From contig CAZNZW010000004.1 of assembly GCA_964577615.1 (NCBI GenBank), positions 19,015 to 83,014 of the forward strand: a stretch of DNA of 64,000 nucleotides. The letters are read 5' to 3'. Source of the DNA: QNYZ01 sp964577615 (GTDB lineage: Bacteria; Desulfobacterota; Desulfobacteria; Desulfobacterales; QNYZ01). This document shows, piece after piece, positions 27,338-34,402 of this stretch. The position numbers were made by a program, and so were the translations under genes. Under the pieces are notes generated by a model. It did not search any database. It was not told the DNA's origin and worked only from the letters and a program-made list of their open reading frames with translations. Each line of letters begins with the position of its first letter. Within the stretch, counting starts at the first letter, position 1.

Positions 27338-28944
27338 TGGTCGACTTCAACTTCACGGACATGTTCCCCCTCGCGGCAGACACCACCACCTACCGCCGCC
27401 TGGAAACCGATACAATATCCACGGCCACTTTTAACGGCGAACCGATTGTCAAGGTTGACCCCGGCGGATTGACACTTCTGGCCGAAACCGCTTTCCGGGA
27501 CGTTTCTCATCTGCTGCGCACCGCGCACCTTGAATCACTGGCCAGAATCATAAAGGCCGCCGATGCGTCGGACAACGATCGCTATGTGGCGCTGGAAATG
27601 ATTAAAAACGCGGTAATCGCCGCGGAAATGGAATTTCCCATGTGCCAGGACACGGGAACAGCCATCATCATCGGCAAAAAGGGGCAACGCGTATGGAGTG
27701 GGGACACCGATGCCAAGGCACTGTCCCGCGGTGTTTTCAATGCCTATACCGGGAACAACCTGCGTTATTCCCAGAATGCCCCGCTGACGATGTATGAAGA
27801 AAAAAATACCGGATGTAACCTGCCCGCCCAGATCGACCTGTATGCCACGGCCGGGGATGCCTATACTTTCCTGTTCATTGCCAAGGGCGGCGGGTCGGCC
27901 AACAAAACCTATCTCTACCAGGAAACCCGGGCCGTCCTGACCCCCGACAGTCTTGTTGATTTCATGCGCGCCAAAATGAAAACCCTGGGAACGGCCGCCT
28001 GTCCCCCGTACCATCTGGCCTTTGTCATCGGCGGCACATCGGCGGAAATGACCCTGAAAACAGTCAAACTGGCCTCGACCGGATACCTCGACGGGCTGCC
28101 GACTTCAGGCAGTGCCACCGGCCATGCCTTCCGGGATACAGCGCTGGAAAAGACCGTGCTGGCGCTTTCCCGGGACCTCGGGATCGGCGCCCAGTTCGGC
28201 GGCAGATATTTCTGCCACGACGTTCGGGTGATCCGGCTTCCCCGCCACGGCGCCTCCTGCCCCATCGGCATCGGGGTCAGCTGCAGCGCGGACCGGAACA
28301 TCAAAGCCCGGATCACGGCGGACGGCATGTTCCTGGAACAGCTCGATACCGATCCGGCCCGGTTTCTGCCGGCACCCGCGTCGGCCGACGAAAAAGCCGT
28401 GGCCATCGATCTGAACCAGCCCATGGGCAAGATCCGGGAAACGCTCACCCGGTATCCGGTGGCCACCCGGTTGTCCCTCAGCGGCCAGATCGTTGTTGCG
28501 CGCGATATCGCCCACGCCAGGCTCAAAGAACAGCTCGATCAGGGCGGTGATCTGCCCGATTATCTGAAAAAACATATTATCTACTATGCCGGGCCGGCCA
28601 AAACGCCGCCCGGATACGCATCCGGATCATTCGGTCCCACAACGGCCGGACGCATGGATCCGTATGTGCCCCTTTTCCAGAAAAAAGGCGGCTCGCTTGT
28701 GATGCTGGCCAAGGGCAACCGGTCCAGGATAGTAACGGATGCCTGCAGGGAAAACGGGGGATTTTATCTGGGATCAATCGGCGGGCCTGCCGCCCGCCTG
28801 GGAAAGGATTGTATCACTAAAGTTGAGACACTGGCTTACCCTGAGCTGGGAATGGAAGCGATCTTCCTGATTACCGTCAAGGATTTTCCAGCATTTGTCA
28901 TCGTGGACGACAAAGGTAACGATTTTTTTGAAAATTTGATGTAA
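27337..28944 (+). CDS. fumA: Fumarate hydratase, class I (iron-sulfur, fused alpha/beta)
   Basis: A 535-residue oxygen-sensitive hydro-lyase interconverting fumarate and malate. The alpha and beta domains are fused in one chain. Candidate 4Fe-4S ligand cysteines are in M-C-Q-D-T-G-T (about residue 105), N-T-G-C-N-L-P (about 157) and C-P-I-G-I-G-V-S-C (about 308). The beta domain shows G-P-A-K-T-P-P-G-Y-A-S-G-S-F-G-P-T-T-A-G-R-M-D, typical of FumB-type C-termini. Length matches single-chain class I enzymes. It would serve the reductive or oxidative C4 branch of central metabolism. Confidence 0.93.
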   Translation: MVDFNFTDMFPLAADTTTYRRLETDTISTATFNGEPIVKVDPGGLTLLAETAFRDVSHLLRTAHLESLARIIKAADASDNDRYVALEMIKNAVIAAEMEFPMCQDTGTAIIIGKKGQRVWSGDTDAKALSRGVFNAYTGNNLRYSQNAPLTMYEEKNTGCNLPAQIDLYATAGDAYTFLFIAKGGGSANKTYLYQETRAVLTPDSLVDFMRAKMKTLGTAACPPYHLAFVIGGTSAEMTLKTVKLASTGYLDGLPTSGSATGHAFRDTALEKTVLALSRDLGIGAQFGGRYFCHDVRVIRLPRHGASCPIGIGVSCSADRNIKARITADGMFLEQLDTDPARFLPAPASADEKAVAIDLNQPMGKIRETLTRYPVATRLSLSGQIVVARDIAHARLKEQLDQGGDLPDYLKKHIIYYAGPAKTPPGYASGSFGPTTAGRMDPYVPLFQKKGGSLVMLAKGNRSRIVTDACRENGGFYLGSIGGPAARLGKDCITKVETLAYPELGMEAIFLITVKDFPAFVIVDDKGNDFFENLM

Positions 28945-28951
28945 CGGGCGC

Positions 28952-28988
28952 TGACTGACCCGGAGCAGGCGCCAACCCGGGCCAGTCA
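28952..28988. terminator. Inverted repeat between convergent fumarase and dsrE genes
   Basis: Arms 28952-28962 and 28978-28988 match at 10 of 11 positions around a 15-base loop. No strong T tract follows on either strand. The location between converging genes supports a bidirectional stop. Confidence 0.45.
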
Positions 28989-29062
28989 ATCAACGCGTAT
29001 TTACCCATGCCCGCAGTCCCGGGCAACGGCATGCTTCAGAAAAACAGGCCGACTAGACGCCA

Positions 29063-29377
29063 TTAAAAAACCATGTATCGGTCAACCTCGTGGATCATTT
29101 CCGCGTGCCTCGCCTGGGTGGCAAAATCCTTGAACCCGACGCCCGGCACTTCGTCCTCGCGGCCATGAAAGCCATAGGCCCGGAAGCTGACGTCACACAC
29201 GGACAGCCTGGCCTTTCCCACCAGCCGTTTGAACGCCGGCTCCAGGGTTAAATAAACGCCTTTCCCGGAAAAAAATATACGCACGTCCTTGCCCTTTGCG
29301 TGGGCCGCTTCAGTCAGATTGACCAGTTCATCGAGATGTTTATTTGAGCTTACCAGAATGCCAAGTGTATCAGCCAT
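29063..29377 (-). CDS. DsrE-family sulfur-relay protein (with cysteine)
   Basis: A 104-residue cytoplasmic protein of the DsrE/DsrF-like fold: G-I-L-V-S-S-N-K-H at the start, V-R-I-F-F-S-G-K-G-V in the middle. Its only cysteine (Cys61, in L-S-V-C-D-V-S-F) is where family members carry the persulfide-bearing Cys. AAGGGG precedes the ATG. It is the last gene of the yeeE-tusA-dsrE-dsrH-like-dsrE operon. It probably accepts sulfane sulfur (or selenium) from TusA, by inference. Confidence 0.82.
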   Translation of the reverse strand: MADTLGILVSSNKHLDELVNLTEAAHAKGKDVRIFFSGKGVYLTLEPAFKRLVGKARLSVCDVSFRAYGFHGREDEVPGVGFKDFATQARHAEMIHEVDRYMVF

Positions 29378-29456
29378 TTTTATCCCCTTCTTTAAAACAG
29401 ATACCCGCGTGTCATTTTTTAAAATAACAGGTCCGGGTTTTTACGCTCAGCCCCGT

Positions 29457-29630
29457 CTACCACCAGCTGACAACCTTATCATGTGAAAAGATATCGTCGA
29501 CCAGTTGAGACCAGTCTACATTGTCTTTGTATAATGCGACCGAAGCGGCTTCTTCACCACTGGATACGGATTCGCTTAACTGCGTAACGACCGCATCCGG
29601 CTCACTGCGAAATATATTCAGTACCTTCAT
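29457..29630 (-). CDS. Short DsrH/TusB-like protein (57 residues)
   Basis: A small gene easily missed by length cut-offs. It starts M-K-V-L-N-I-F-R and ends Y-K-D-N-V-D-W-S then F-S-H-D-K-V-V-S-W-W. The C-terminal D-x-V-V-S-W pattern resembles the end of DsrH/TusB proteins, which are usually 95-100 residues, so this is about half length. It has no cysteine. AGGAG lies seven bases before the ATG, and the stop of the upstream DsrE-like gene is 10 bases away. Operon position between two DsrE proteins supports a sulfur-relay subunit. Confidence 0.7.
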   Translation of the reverse strand: MKVLNIFRSEPDAVVTQLSESVSSGEEAASVALYKDNVDWSQLVDDIFSHDKVVSWW

Positions 29631-29640
29631 TGTTATTCTC

Positions 29641-29934
29641 CTAAAACGGAATAATCGTATCCGCTGATTTAATCTTTTCGCCGACTTCCGCCATCGTTAC
29701 CGGCTGGAATCCATGTTTTTCGACATTGGCCGGGACATTTGAAAAGCGTTCCCCTTCCATTTCGTCCAGAAAGCCCATGTTGTCGCTGTAGGCTTCATCC
29801 ATATTGGCGATCTCATGATCGAGTACGAACATCTGCACTTCGGTCATTTCAAGCAGCAATCCCAGGCTGGTTCGCAGGCCTTCGTATTGCTTTTCGACAT
29901 CCTTGATCAGCACAGCTACCTTTTTCATGGCCAT
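29641..29934 (-). CDS. DsrE-like protein lacking cysteine
   Basis: A 97-residue protein, M-K-K-V-A-V-L-I-K-D start, with the alternating hydrophobic strands of the DsrE fold and an acidic middle (DNMGFLDEMEGERF). No cysteine is present, so it cannot carry a persulfide itself; a structural or regulatory subunit is more likely. The first ATG (29934) abuts the tusA stop, and an ATG at 29928 is better spaced from AAAGGG. The family call is weaker than for the other DsrE protein. Confidence 0.65.
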   Translation of the reverse strand: MAMKKVAVLIKDVEKQYEGLRTSLGLLLEMTEVQMFVLDHEIANMDEAYSDNMGFLDEMEGERFSNVPANVEKHGFQPVTMAEVGEKIKSADTIIPF

Positions 29935-30180
29935 CTACCCTTTCTGAATAAAGTATCGCGTGTATCCATCCGAGACATCGATCATGCCGAGAAACGTGTT
30001 GCCCCCTTTGTTGCCAAAGTCGGGGATATCGTTTTTTGACCCCGGGTCCGTCCCCTGGATTTCCAGAATCTGTCCTGCGGACAGGCCCTTCAGGGTTTTT
30101 TTGGTTTTCAGCATCGGCATGGGACAGGTCAGTCCCTTGGCATCCAGTACCTGATCCGGTTTAATATCTGCAACATCCAT
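29935..30180 (-). CDS. tusA: TusA-family sulfurtransferase
   Basis: An 81-residue sulfur-carrier protein. The signature L-D-A-K-G-L-T-C-P-M-P is present with Cys19 as persulfide carrier, and the C-terminal half has the usual F-x-x-x-I-Q end. The ATG at 30180 is chosen because of AAGGAG eleven bases upstream; longer frames add an implausible Trp/Asn-rich lead. Encoded 25 bases after yeeE, a common pairing in which YeeE imports a sulfur compound and TusA receives the sulfur. Confidence 0.9.
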   Translation of the reverse strand: MDVADIKPDQVLDAKGLTCPMPMLKTKKTLKGLSAGQILEIQGTDPGSKNDIPDFGNKGGNTFLGMIDVSDGYTRYFIQKG

Positions 30181-30205
30181 TTTTTTTCTCCTTTTCCAAT
30201 GTGAG

Positions 30206-31402
30206 TTAAAAAATAACAAATTTTTCGGACGATTCGTTCCAGAGGGCCACAAACACCCAGAACAATAAAAAAATCAAAAATACCGGAATGGTCACATACC
30301 AGGAAATCAGGTCCGGGATAAACACGCCGTTACCCAGTTTGTCAAAGATACCGATCTTTTTGAAAAGCGTCGCGGCAATGGAATTGGTCAGGGCAAAGGT
30401 GACCAGCGTCACCAGCAACTTGGTATGGCCTTCACCCACCCGCCAGAGTGTACTGCTGGCACACCCGCCGGCAAGAAGCATGCCGATACCGAAAATCATG
30501 CCGCCCAGCAGGCTGCCGACCCAGAAATTATGATAAACGCCGGTCATGGGATCCTGGATAAAGCTCCATTTGATCACCGCCGCGCCCAGTCCGTACACCA
30601 TCAGGCTCAGGGCCACGGCCTTGACCGTTTCGGCCTCGCCGGTCATCAGCGGGCATCGAAATGCGCGGACAAAACAGAACCGCGCCCGGTGCATGACAAA
30701 TCCGATCAGAAAACCGAAAAACAGCAGACCGCCATTAACAGTGGCCTCCAGGGCCGCGTACAGATAAAAAACCGCCACAACAATCAGCATGAGGGTCCCA
30801 CCGGCAACAGGCTGCACACGATTCCAGTCGATCCCTTCGGTTTTCGGCTTTGTCGCCAGGGTAAACCAGCCCTGCGGCAGATGCTCCATTTCCCAGAGAA
30901 GATACCGCAGGCCGAGATAGGCACCGGCGCCCAGGCCAAACATCATGGCGATGCCCCCCAGGTCAAAAACAGCCAACGCAGTATAAAACCCGCCGACATT
31001 ACAGCCAGCGGCCAGAACCGCTCCGGTTCCCATCAGCACGCCGCCGGCAAGGGCTTTGACGTATTCAAACGCCGGCGCCCGCCGTACCTTGAACTGGCGG
31101 CTCATCAAAGCCGAAACAAGGGCACCGACAAACAACCCGAAATTGGACAGCGACATGGGCGACATCCAGGGCGGAAACGGGGGATGGGTCTTGTAAATTC
31201 CCAGAATATAGAGGATCCAGTTTCCCCAGTTCCGGTACCCGCCGGCAATGCCCCAGGGGCTGCCGCCCCAGAGGTAAATCTGCAGGGCCAGAACAGCAAT
31301 AAACAGCCCGGCCAGCCAGACCGGCCAGTCCTTTTCAAACAGAACCGAATACCCTTTCCGGCTTTCCGATTTGATCGTACCGATAAAATTGTCACTTTCC
31401 AC
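30206..31402 (-). CDS. YeeE/YedE-family sulfur (thiosulfate-like or selenium-linked) membrane transporter
   Basis: A 398-residue inner-membrane protein with about nine or ten helices. Transport cysteines of the family are visible: A-A-G-C-N-V-G-G (Cys134), R-F-C-F-V-R-A-F-R-C-P (Cys243, Cys250) and L-A-G-G-C-A-S-S (Cys314). YeeE/TsuA proteins import thiosulfate, and the YedE branch is linked to selenium metabolism. The sequence alone does not separate these. The start is GTG at 31402 with GGGAG nine bases upstream. It leads the five-gene operon ending at 29063. Confidence 0.86.
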   Translation of the reverse strand: MESDNFIGTIKSESRKGYSVLFEKDWPVWLAGLFIAVLALQIYLWGGSPWGIAGGYRNWGNWILYILGIYKTHPPFPPWMSPMSLSNFGLFVGALVSALMSRQFKVRRAPAFEYVKALAGGVLMGTGAVLAAGCNVGGFYTALAVFDLGGIAMMFGLGAGAYLGLRYLLWEMEHLPQGWFTLATKPKTEGIDWNRVQPVAGGTLMLIVVAVFYLYAALEATVNGGLLFFGFLIGFVMHRARFCFVRAFRCPLMTGEAETVKAVALSLMVYGLGAAVIKWSFIQDPMTGVYHNFWVGSLLGGMIFGIGMLLAGGCASSTLWRVGEGHTKLLVTLVTFALTNSIAATLFKKIGIFDKLGNGVFIPDLISWYVTIPVFLIFLLFWVFVALWNESSEKFVIF

Positions 31403-31482
31403 GGCGATGTTCTCCCGGCTGACACTCTGCGGGTGATTATTCCGGTAAATCGTTCAGCACCCGCCAGTTGCTCTTTTCTGAT

Positions 31483-31517
31483 AAAAGCCGGCATCCATTA
31501 ATAATGCAAATGCCGGC
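31483..31517 (-). terminator. Intrinsic terminator downstream of the DUF3373 gene
   Basis: Perfect eight-base stem GCCGGCAT/ATGCCGGC (31487-31494 with 31510-31517), 15-base loop, followed on the minus strand by TTTT. It lies between the DUF3373 stop and the yeeE start and would separate the two transcripts. Confidence 0.65.
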
Positions 31518-31536
31518 GTCAATTCCAGTATTCAAG

Positions 31537-31571
31537 AAATTCAACCGACACCACAGGCGCCGGTTGAATTT
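31537..31571 (-). terminator. Second hairpin after DUF3373
   Basis: A perfect 11-base stem (31537-31547 with 31561-31571) 26 bases after the stop codon, with a short mixed T-rich tail on the minus strand. It forms a tandem pair with the hairpin at 31483-31517. Confidence 0.55.
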
Positions 31572-31597
31572 CGTCTCTGTGTTTTCTCAATCCGGGT

Positions 31598-33415
31598 TTA
31601 AAACCGCATTGTTATAGACAGGTAGGCCGTCCAGACATCATCCACCACGGCATTTAAAGCATCAAGACCCGTGGCGTCTTTGATTTTGACCGGTTTGCCC
31701 AGCGGATTACCGCTGCCCGTATACTCGTAATCGTAATACTGCCCGCCAAGCTTGACAAAGAAATGCTGTCCAAAAATCGGCTGGATGTAATACGCTTCGT
31801 AAACGCTGCCCCGAACGGCCAGCTTGCTGCCCACCAGGGAGTCTTCGGCGCCGGTAAAGTTAAACCAGTACTTCGATCCCCAGTTGTATTCAAGACCCAG
31901 ACGCCCGTCTTTCGGCATGGGAAAGAGCACGCCGGCATATACATTGTATCCGTCATGGCTCTTAAGCTCGCCGTTGGAGCTGAGCAGCCCCTGGCCCATC
32001 ATTTCATAGAAAGGATTGCGGGAAATTCGATCCGGACTCGTATGGGTCCACGATCCGGCAAAGAAGAAATCGATATCGGCAAACATTTCCGAGAAATTGG
32101 TCCGTAATAAAAAGGTGGCCGCGTCCCAGTCGCCCAGATTGGTCGAAGGTTCCATGCGGGTGATAAAACCGCCGTTATTAGGTGTGAAGTAGTATTCGTT
32201 TTTCCCGTCTCCATTGGTATCCTGGCGGGAAATGATAAACGGCATGACCGTCAGGCCGGTAAACCCATCGGTAATATCCCAGGCATGGGCATAATTCAAA
32301 ACCGCGCTGGTCATATCGTTATCGAACAGGGTGGCAATGAAACCTGCCAGATGGACATCATCCACCTGCGGGCGGGTTTCGTTGAGCGAAAAGGTGTTGC
32401 CCCAGTCGCCTTCAAATCCGACGCCGTAACAGAGTTTAAAAGCCGCTCCCGGGATCCCGGTGGCATCTTCCAGCCCGAAATTCAGGGACGCGCCGTCAAA
32501 CTGCCAGTTGATAATCGTTCTCAGTGGAGATCCGCCCTCCAGGCTGTAGTTGCCGTATTCCGCCGGCGGGCCTTCAGTCGCCGGGCGACGCCCCAGTGAG
32601 AAATTGATCGGCACGGGCCCGACCGTCTTTTTATAGTTAAAATAGGCCCGTTCCAGACGGAGAACATCCCCATGAGGCAGGCTGCTCGTGTTCCCGTCAA
32701 ACGTGACGTCCCCCAGGCTGCCCTGGTTGAATTTTACGCCGGTACTGTCTCCAAATACTTTATAGGCGGACAGCCGTCCGGCAAAATTCAGGCTCGAGTT
32801 GAATTTTGCCTTCATACCGAGCCGAAACCGGTTCGTAAAAATGACATCATTATCGGCATCATGTTTTTCGGCCGGAGGCACCATGCCGGCATAATTCATC
32901 AAGCCCATCATGCCCTGAATCTGCCCCAGCGTCGCGCCGTTAAAGCCGCCACTCATCTGGCCCATCATCTGCTGTACCTGGGCCGGGCTCATCATCTGCA
33001 TGAGTCCCTGAAAATCGGCCGCGCCCATGCCGGCCACCTGGGGATTCACATTGGTGAAAAAGCTGTTGATCATCTGGCCGGGCGCCATCCGGGTATCGCT
33101 GTAATGCAGAGAATCGGCTTTGGTTCTCAATTCCACACCAAAAGAGACTTTGTCGGTCGCCGTGTGGATTTCGGCCTTATTCAGCCGCTCATCCATTTCT
33201 TTGATTCGTTTGGTCTTTTTAGCGTCTGTCGTCTGTAGTTTTTCCAGTTTATCCTGCACCTGTTTCACCTGGTCGGATAAAACTTTCAACTGATCCTTCA
33301 GCGCCTGAATATCATCAGACGCCCAAGCACCGGGTGCCGCCATCAACATCAATAGCAAAAAGATTCCACACCGCCCCAATAAGCGCATTCCCCCATACTT
33401 GCCGTTTTTCCTCAT
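31598..33415 (-). CDS. DUF3373 outer-membrane porin-like protein
   Basis: A 605-residue exported protein. A signal peptide ends near A-P-G-A-W-A-S. A coiled coil follows (about residues 27-75; heptads with Q-L-K-V-L-S-D-Q-V-K-Q-V). Then comes a Met/Gln/Gly-rich region (about 105-175) and a long stretch of alternating beta strands ending in T-M-R-F (C-terminal Phe), typical of an outer-membrane barrel. This matches DUF3373. Of two adjacent ATGs the second (33415) has better spacing from AGGAGG. It is transcribed from the MarR side and probably MarR-regulated. The transported compound is unknown; sulfur compounds are suggested by neighbours. Confidence 0.82.
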   Translation of the reverse strand: MRKNGKYGGMRLLGRCGIFLLLMLMAAPGAWASDDIQALKDQLKVLSDQVKQVQDKLEKLQTTDAKKTKRIKEMDERLNKAEIHTATDKVSFGVELRTKADSLHYSDTRMAPGQMINSFFTNVNPQVAGMGAADFQGLMQMMSPAQVQQMMGQMSGGFNGATLGQIQGMMGLMNYAGMVPPAEKHDADNDVIFTNRFRLGMKAKFNSSLNFAGRLSAYKVFGDSTGVKFNQGSLGDVTFDGNTSSLPHGDVLRLERAYFNYKKTVGPVPINFSLGRRPATEGPPAEYGNYSLEGGSPLRTIINWQFDGASLNFGLEDATGIPGAAFKLCYGVGFEGDWGNTFSLNETRPQVDDVHLAGFIATLFDNDMTSAVLNYAHAWDITDGFTGLTVMPFIISRQDTNGDGKNEYYFTPNNGGFITRMEPSTNLGDWDAATFLLRTNFSEMFADIDFFFAGSWTHTSPDRISRNPFYEMMGQGLLSSNGELKSHDGYNVYAGVLFPMPKDGRLGLEYNWGSKYWFNFTGAEDSLVGSKLAVRGSVYEAYYIQPIFGQHFFVKLGGQYYDYEYTGSGNPLGKPVKIKDATGLDALNAVVDDVWTAYLSITMRF

Positions 33416-33586
33416 CATCTCCTCCTGTAGATATGGATCCAATTAAAAAACCGGGCCGTAGTGCCTACCGCCCACTTCAACAAATACCTGCATTTCCGGT
33501 TTTTCCATATGCGCAGTAAAAAAAATCCAAAAATACCGACCGGACCCAATCACTGGCATGTAAAACCAGACTGTCCCTTATCAAAA

Positions 33587-33605
33587 GATTGAAATTTCTT
33601 CAATC
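33587..33605. promoter_or_regulatory. Palindrome, candidate MarR-family operator
   Basis: GATTGAA (33587-33593) and TTCAATC (33599-33605) form a perfect inverted repeat with a 5-base centre. It lies about 170 bases upstream of the DUF3373 start and 70 bases beyond the 3' end of the MarR gene. Size and symmetry suit a winged-helix MarR dimer. No experiment supports it. Confidence 0.4.
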
Positions 33606-33676
33606 ACCGTCGGTTATTTTCATATTATGAACATTTTCCCTGCCTGCCGGCGGCTGAAAACAAAACACCCGCCGCA

Positions 33677-34156
33677 TCACACCATCAATTCCTTAACCGC
33701 CAGCATCGACGATCGCAACAGGTGCAGATCTTCAAGGACCGTCTTTCTCTGGTCAGATGTGAATTGCCGCAGGGTTTCCCGGTGAACATAATTCAAAAAT
33801 TCCCGGATGGTGTCCATCCGTTTTTGCCCTTCGGGGGTTAAACTGAGAAGCGTTATGCGTGAATCTTCCGGATCTTTCACACGTTTAAGAAATTTTTTTT
33901 CAACCAGTCCATCAACAATTTTTGTCACCCGGCTTTTAACGACATTGAGCTTGTAGGCAATTCTTTTACTCGTCAGATACCGACTCTTCCCAAACAGGAG
34001 CAGGCAGCGTATTTCAGCATCGGGCAGCTGAAACTTTTCGCTCTGGTACTGTGCCCGTTCCTGACAGCATCGGAACAGGTCGGATATCAACGATTCAAAC
34101 TGCGTCAGCTGATAATCGGGTATGTCCGCCTCATTTGTACGGGAATTATCTTTCAT
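33677..34156 (-). CDS. MarR-family transcriptional regulator
   Basis: A 159-residue DNA-binding protein. A winged helix-turn-helix at about residues 45-115 includes Y-L-T-S-K-R-I-A-Y-K-L-N-V-V-K-S-R-V-T-K-I-V and the wing D-P-E-D-S-R-I. The flanking helices form the MarR dimer region. An upstream in-frame extension to 34288 is low quality; the ATG at 34156 gives the normal length, although its ribosome site is weak. It is adjacent to and on the same strand as the DUF3373 gene, divergent from the selenoprotein gene, and may control either. Confidence 0.85.
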   Translation of the reverse strand: MKDNSRTNEADIPDYQLTQFESLISDLFRCCQERAQYQSEKFQLPDAEIRCLLLFGKSRYLTSKRIAYKLNVVKSRVTKIVDGLVEKKFLKRVKDPEDSRITLLSLTPEGQKRMDTIREFLNYVHRETLRQFTSDQRKTVLEDLHLLRSSMLAVKELMV

Positions 34157-34402
34157 AGCGTGAATTATATTGAATTCCGGTGGGATGTCAATACTTCTTT
34201 TCACTCTCCGGACAGGCCGGGGTCGGGATCCACTCAACAGTTGAAGGATTGATAAAAAAGCGGCACAATGGTATGAACAACAATCCATCCCGCATCAACG
34301 CGGCATCCCGCCGAAAGACATTTTGAGTGCCAGCGGGCATGCGGATCTGGTCATTCAATGCGGCCGCTGTTGAATTCAGCCGGATAACATAAAAGGAAAC
34401 AC

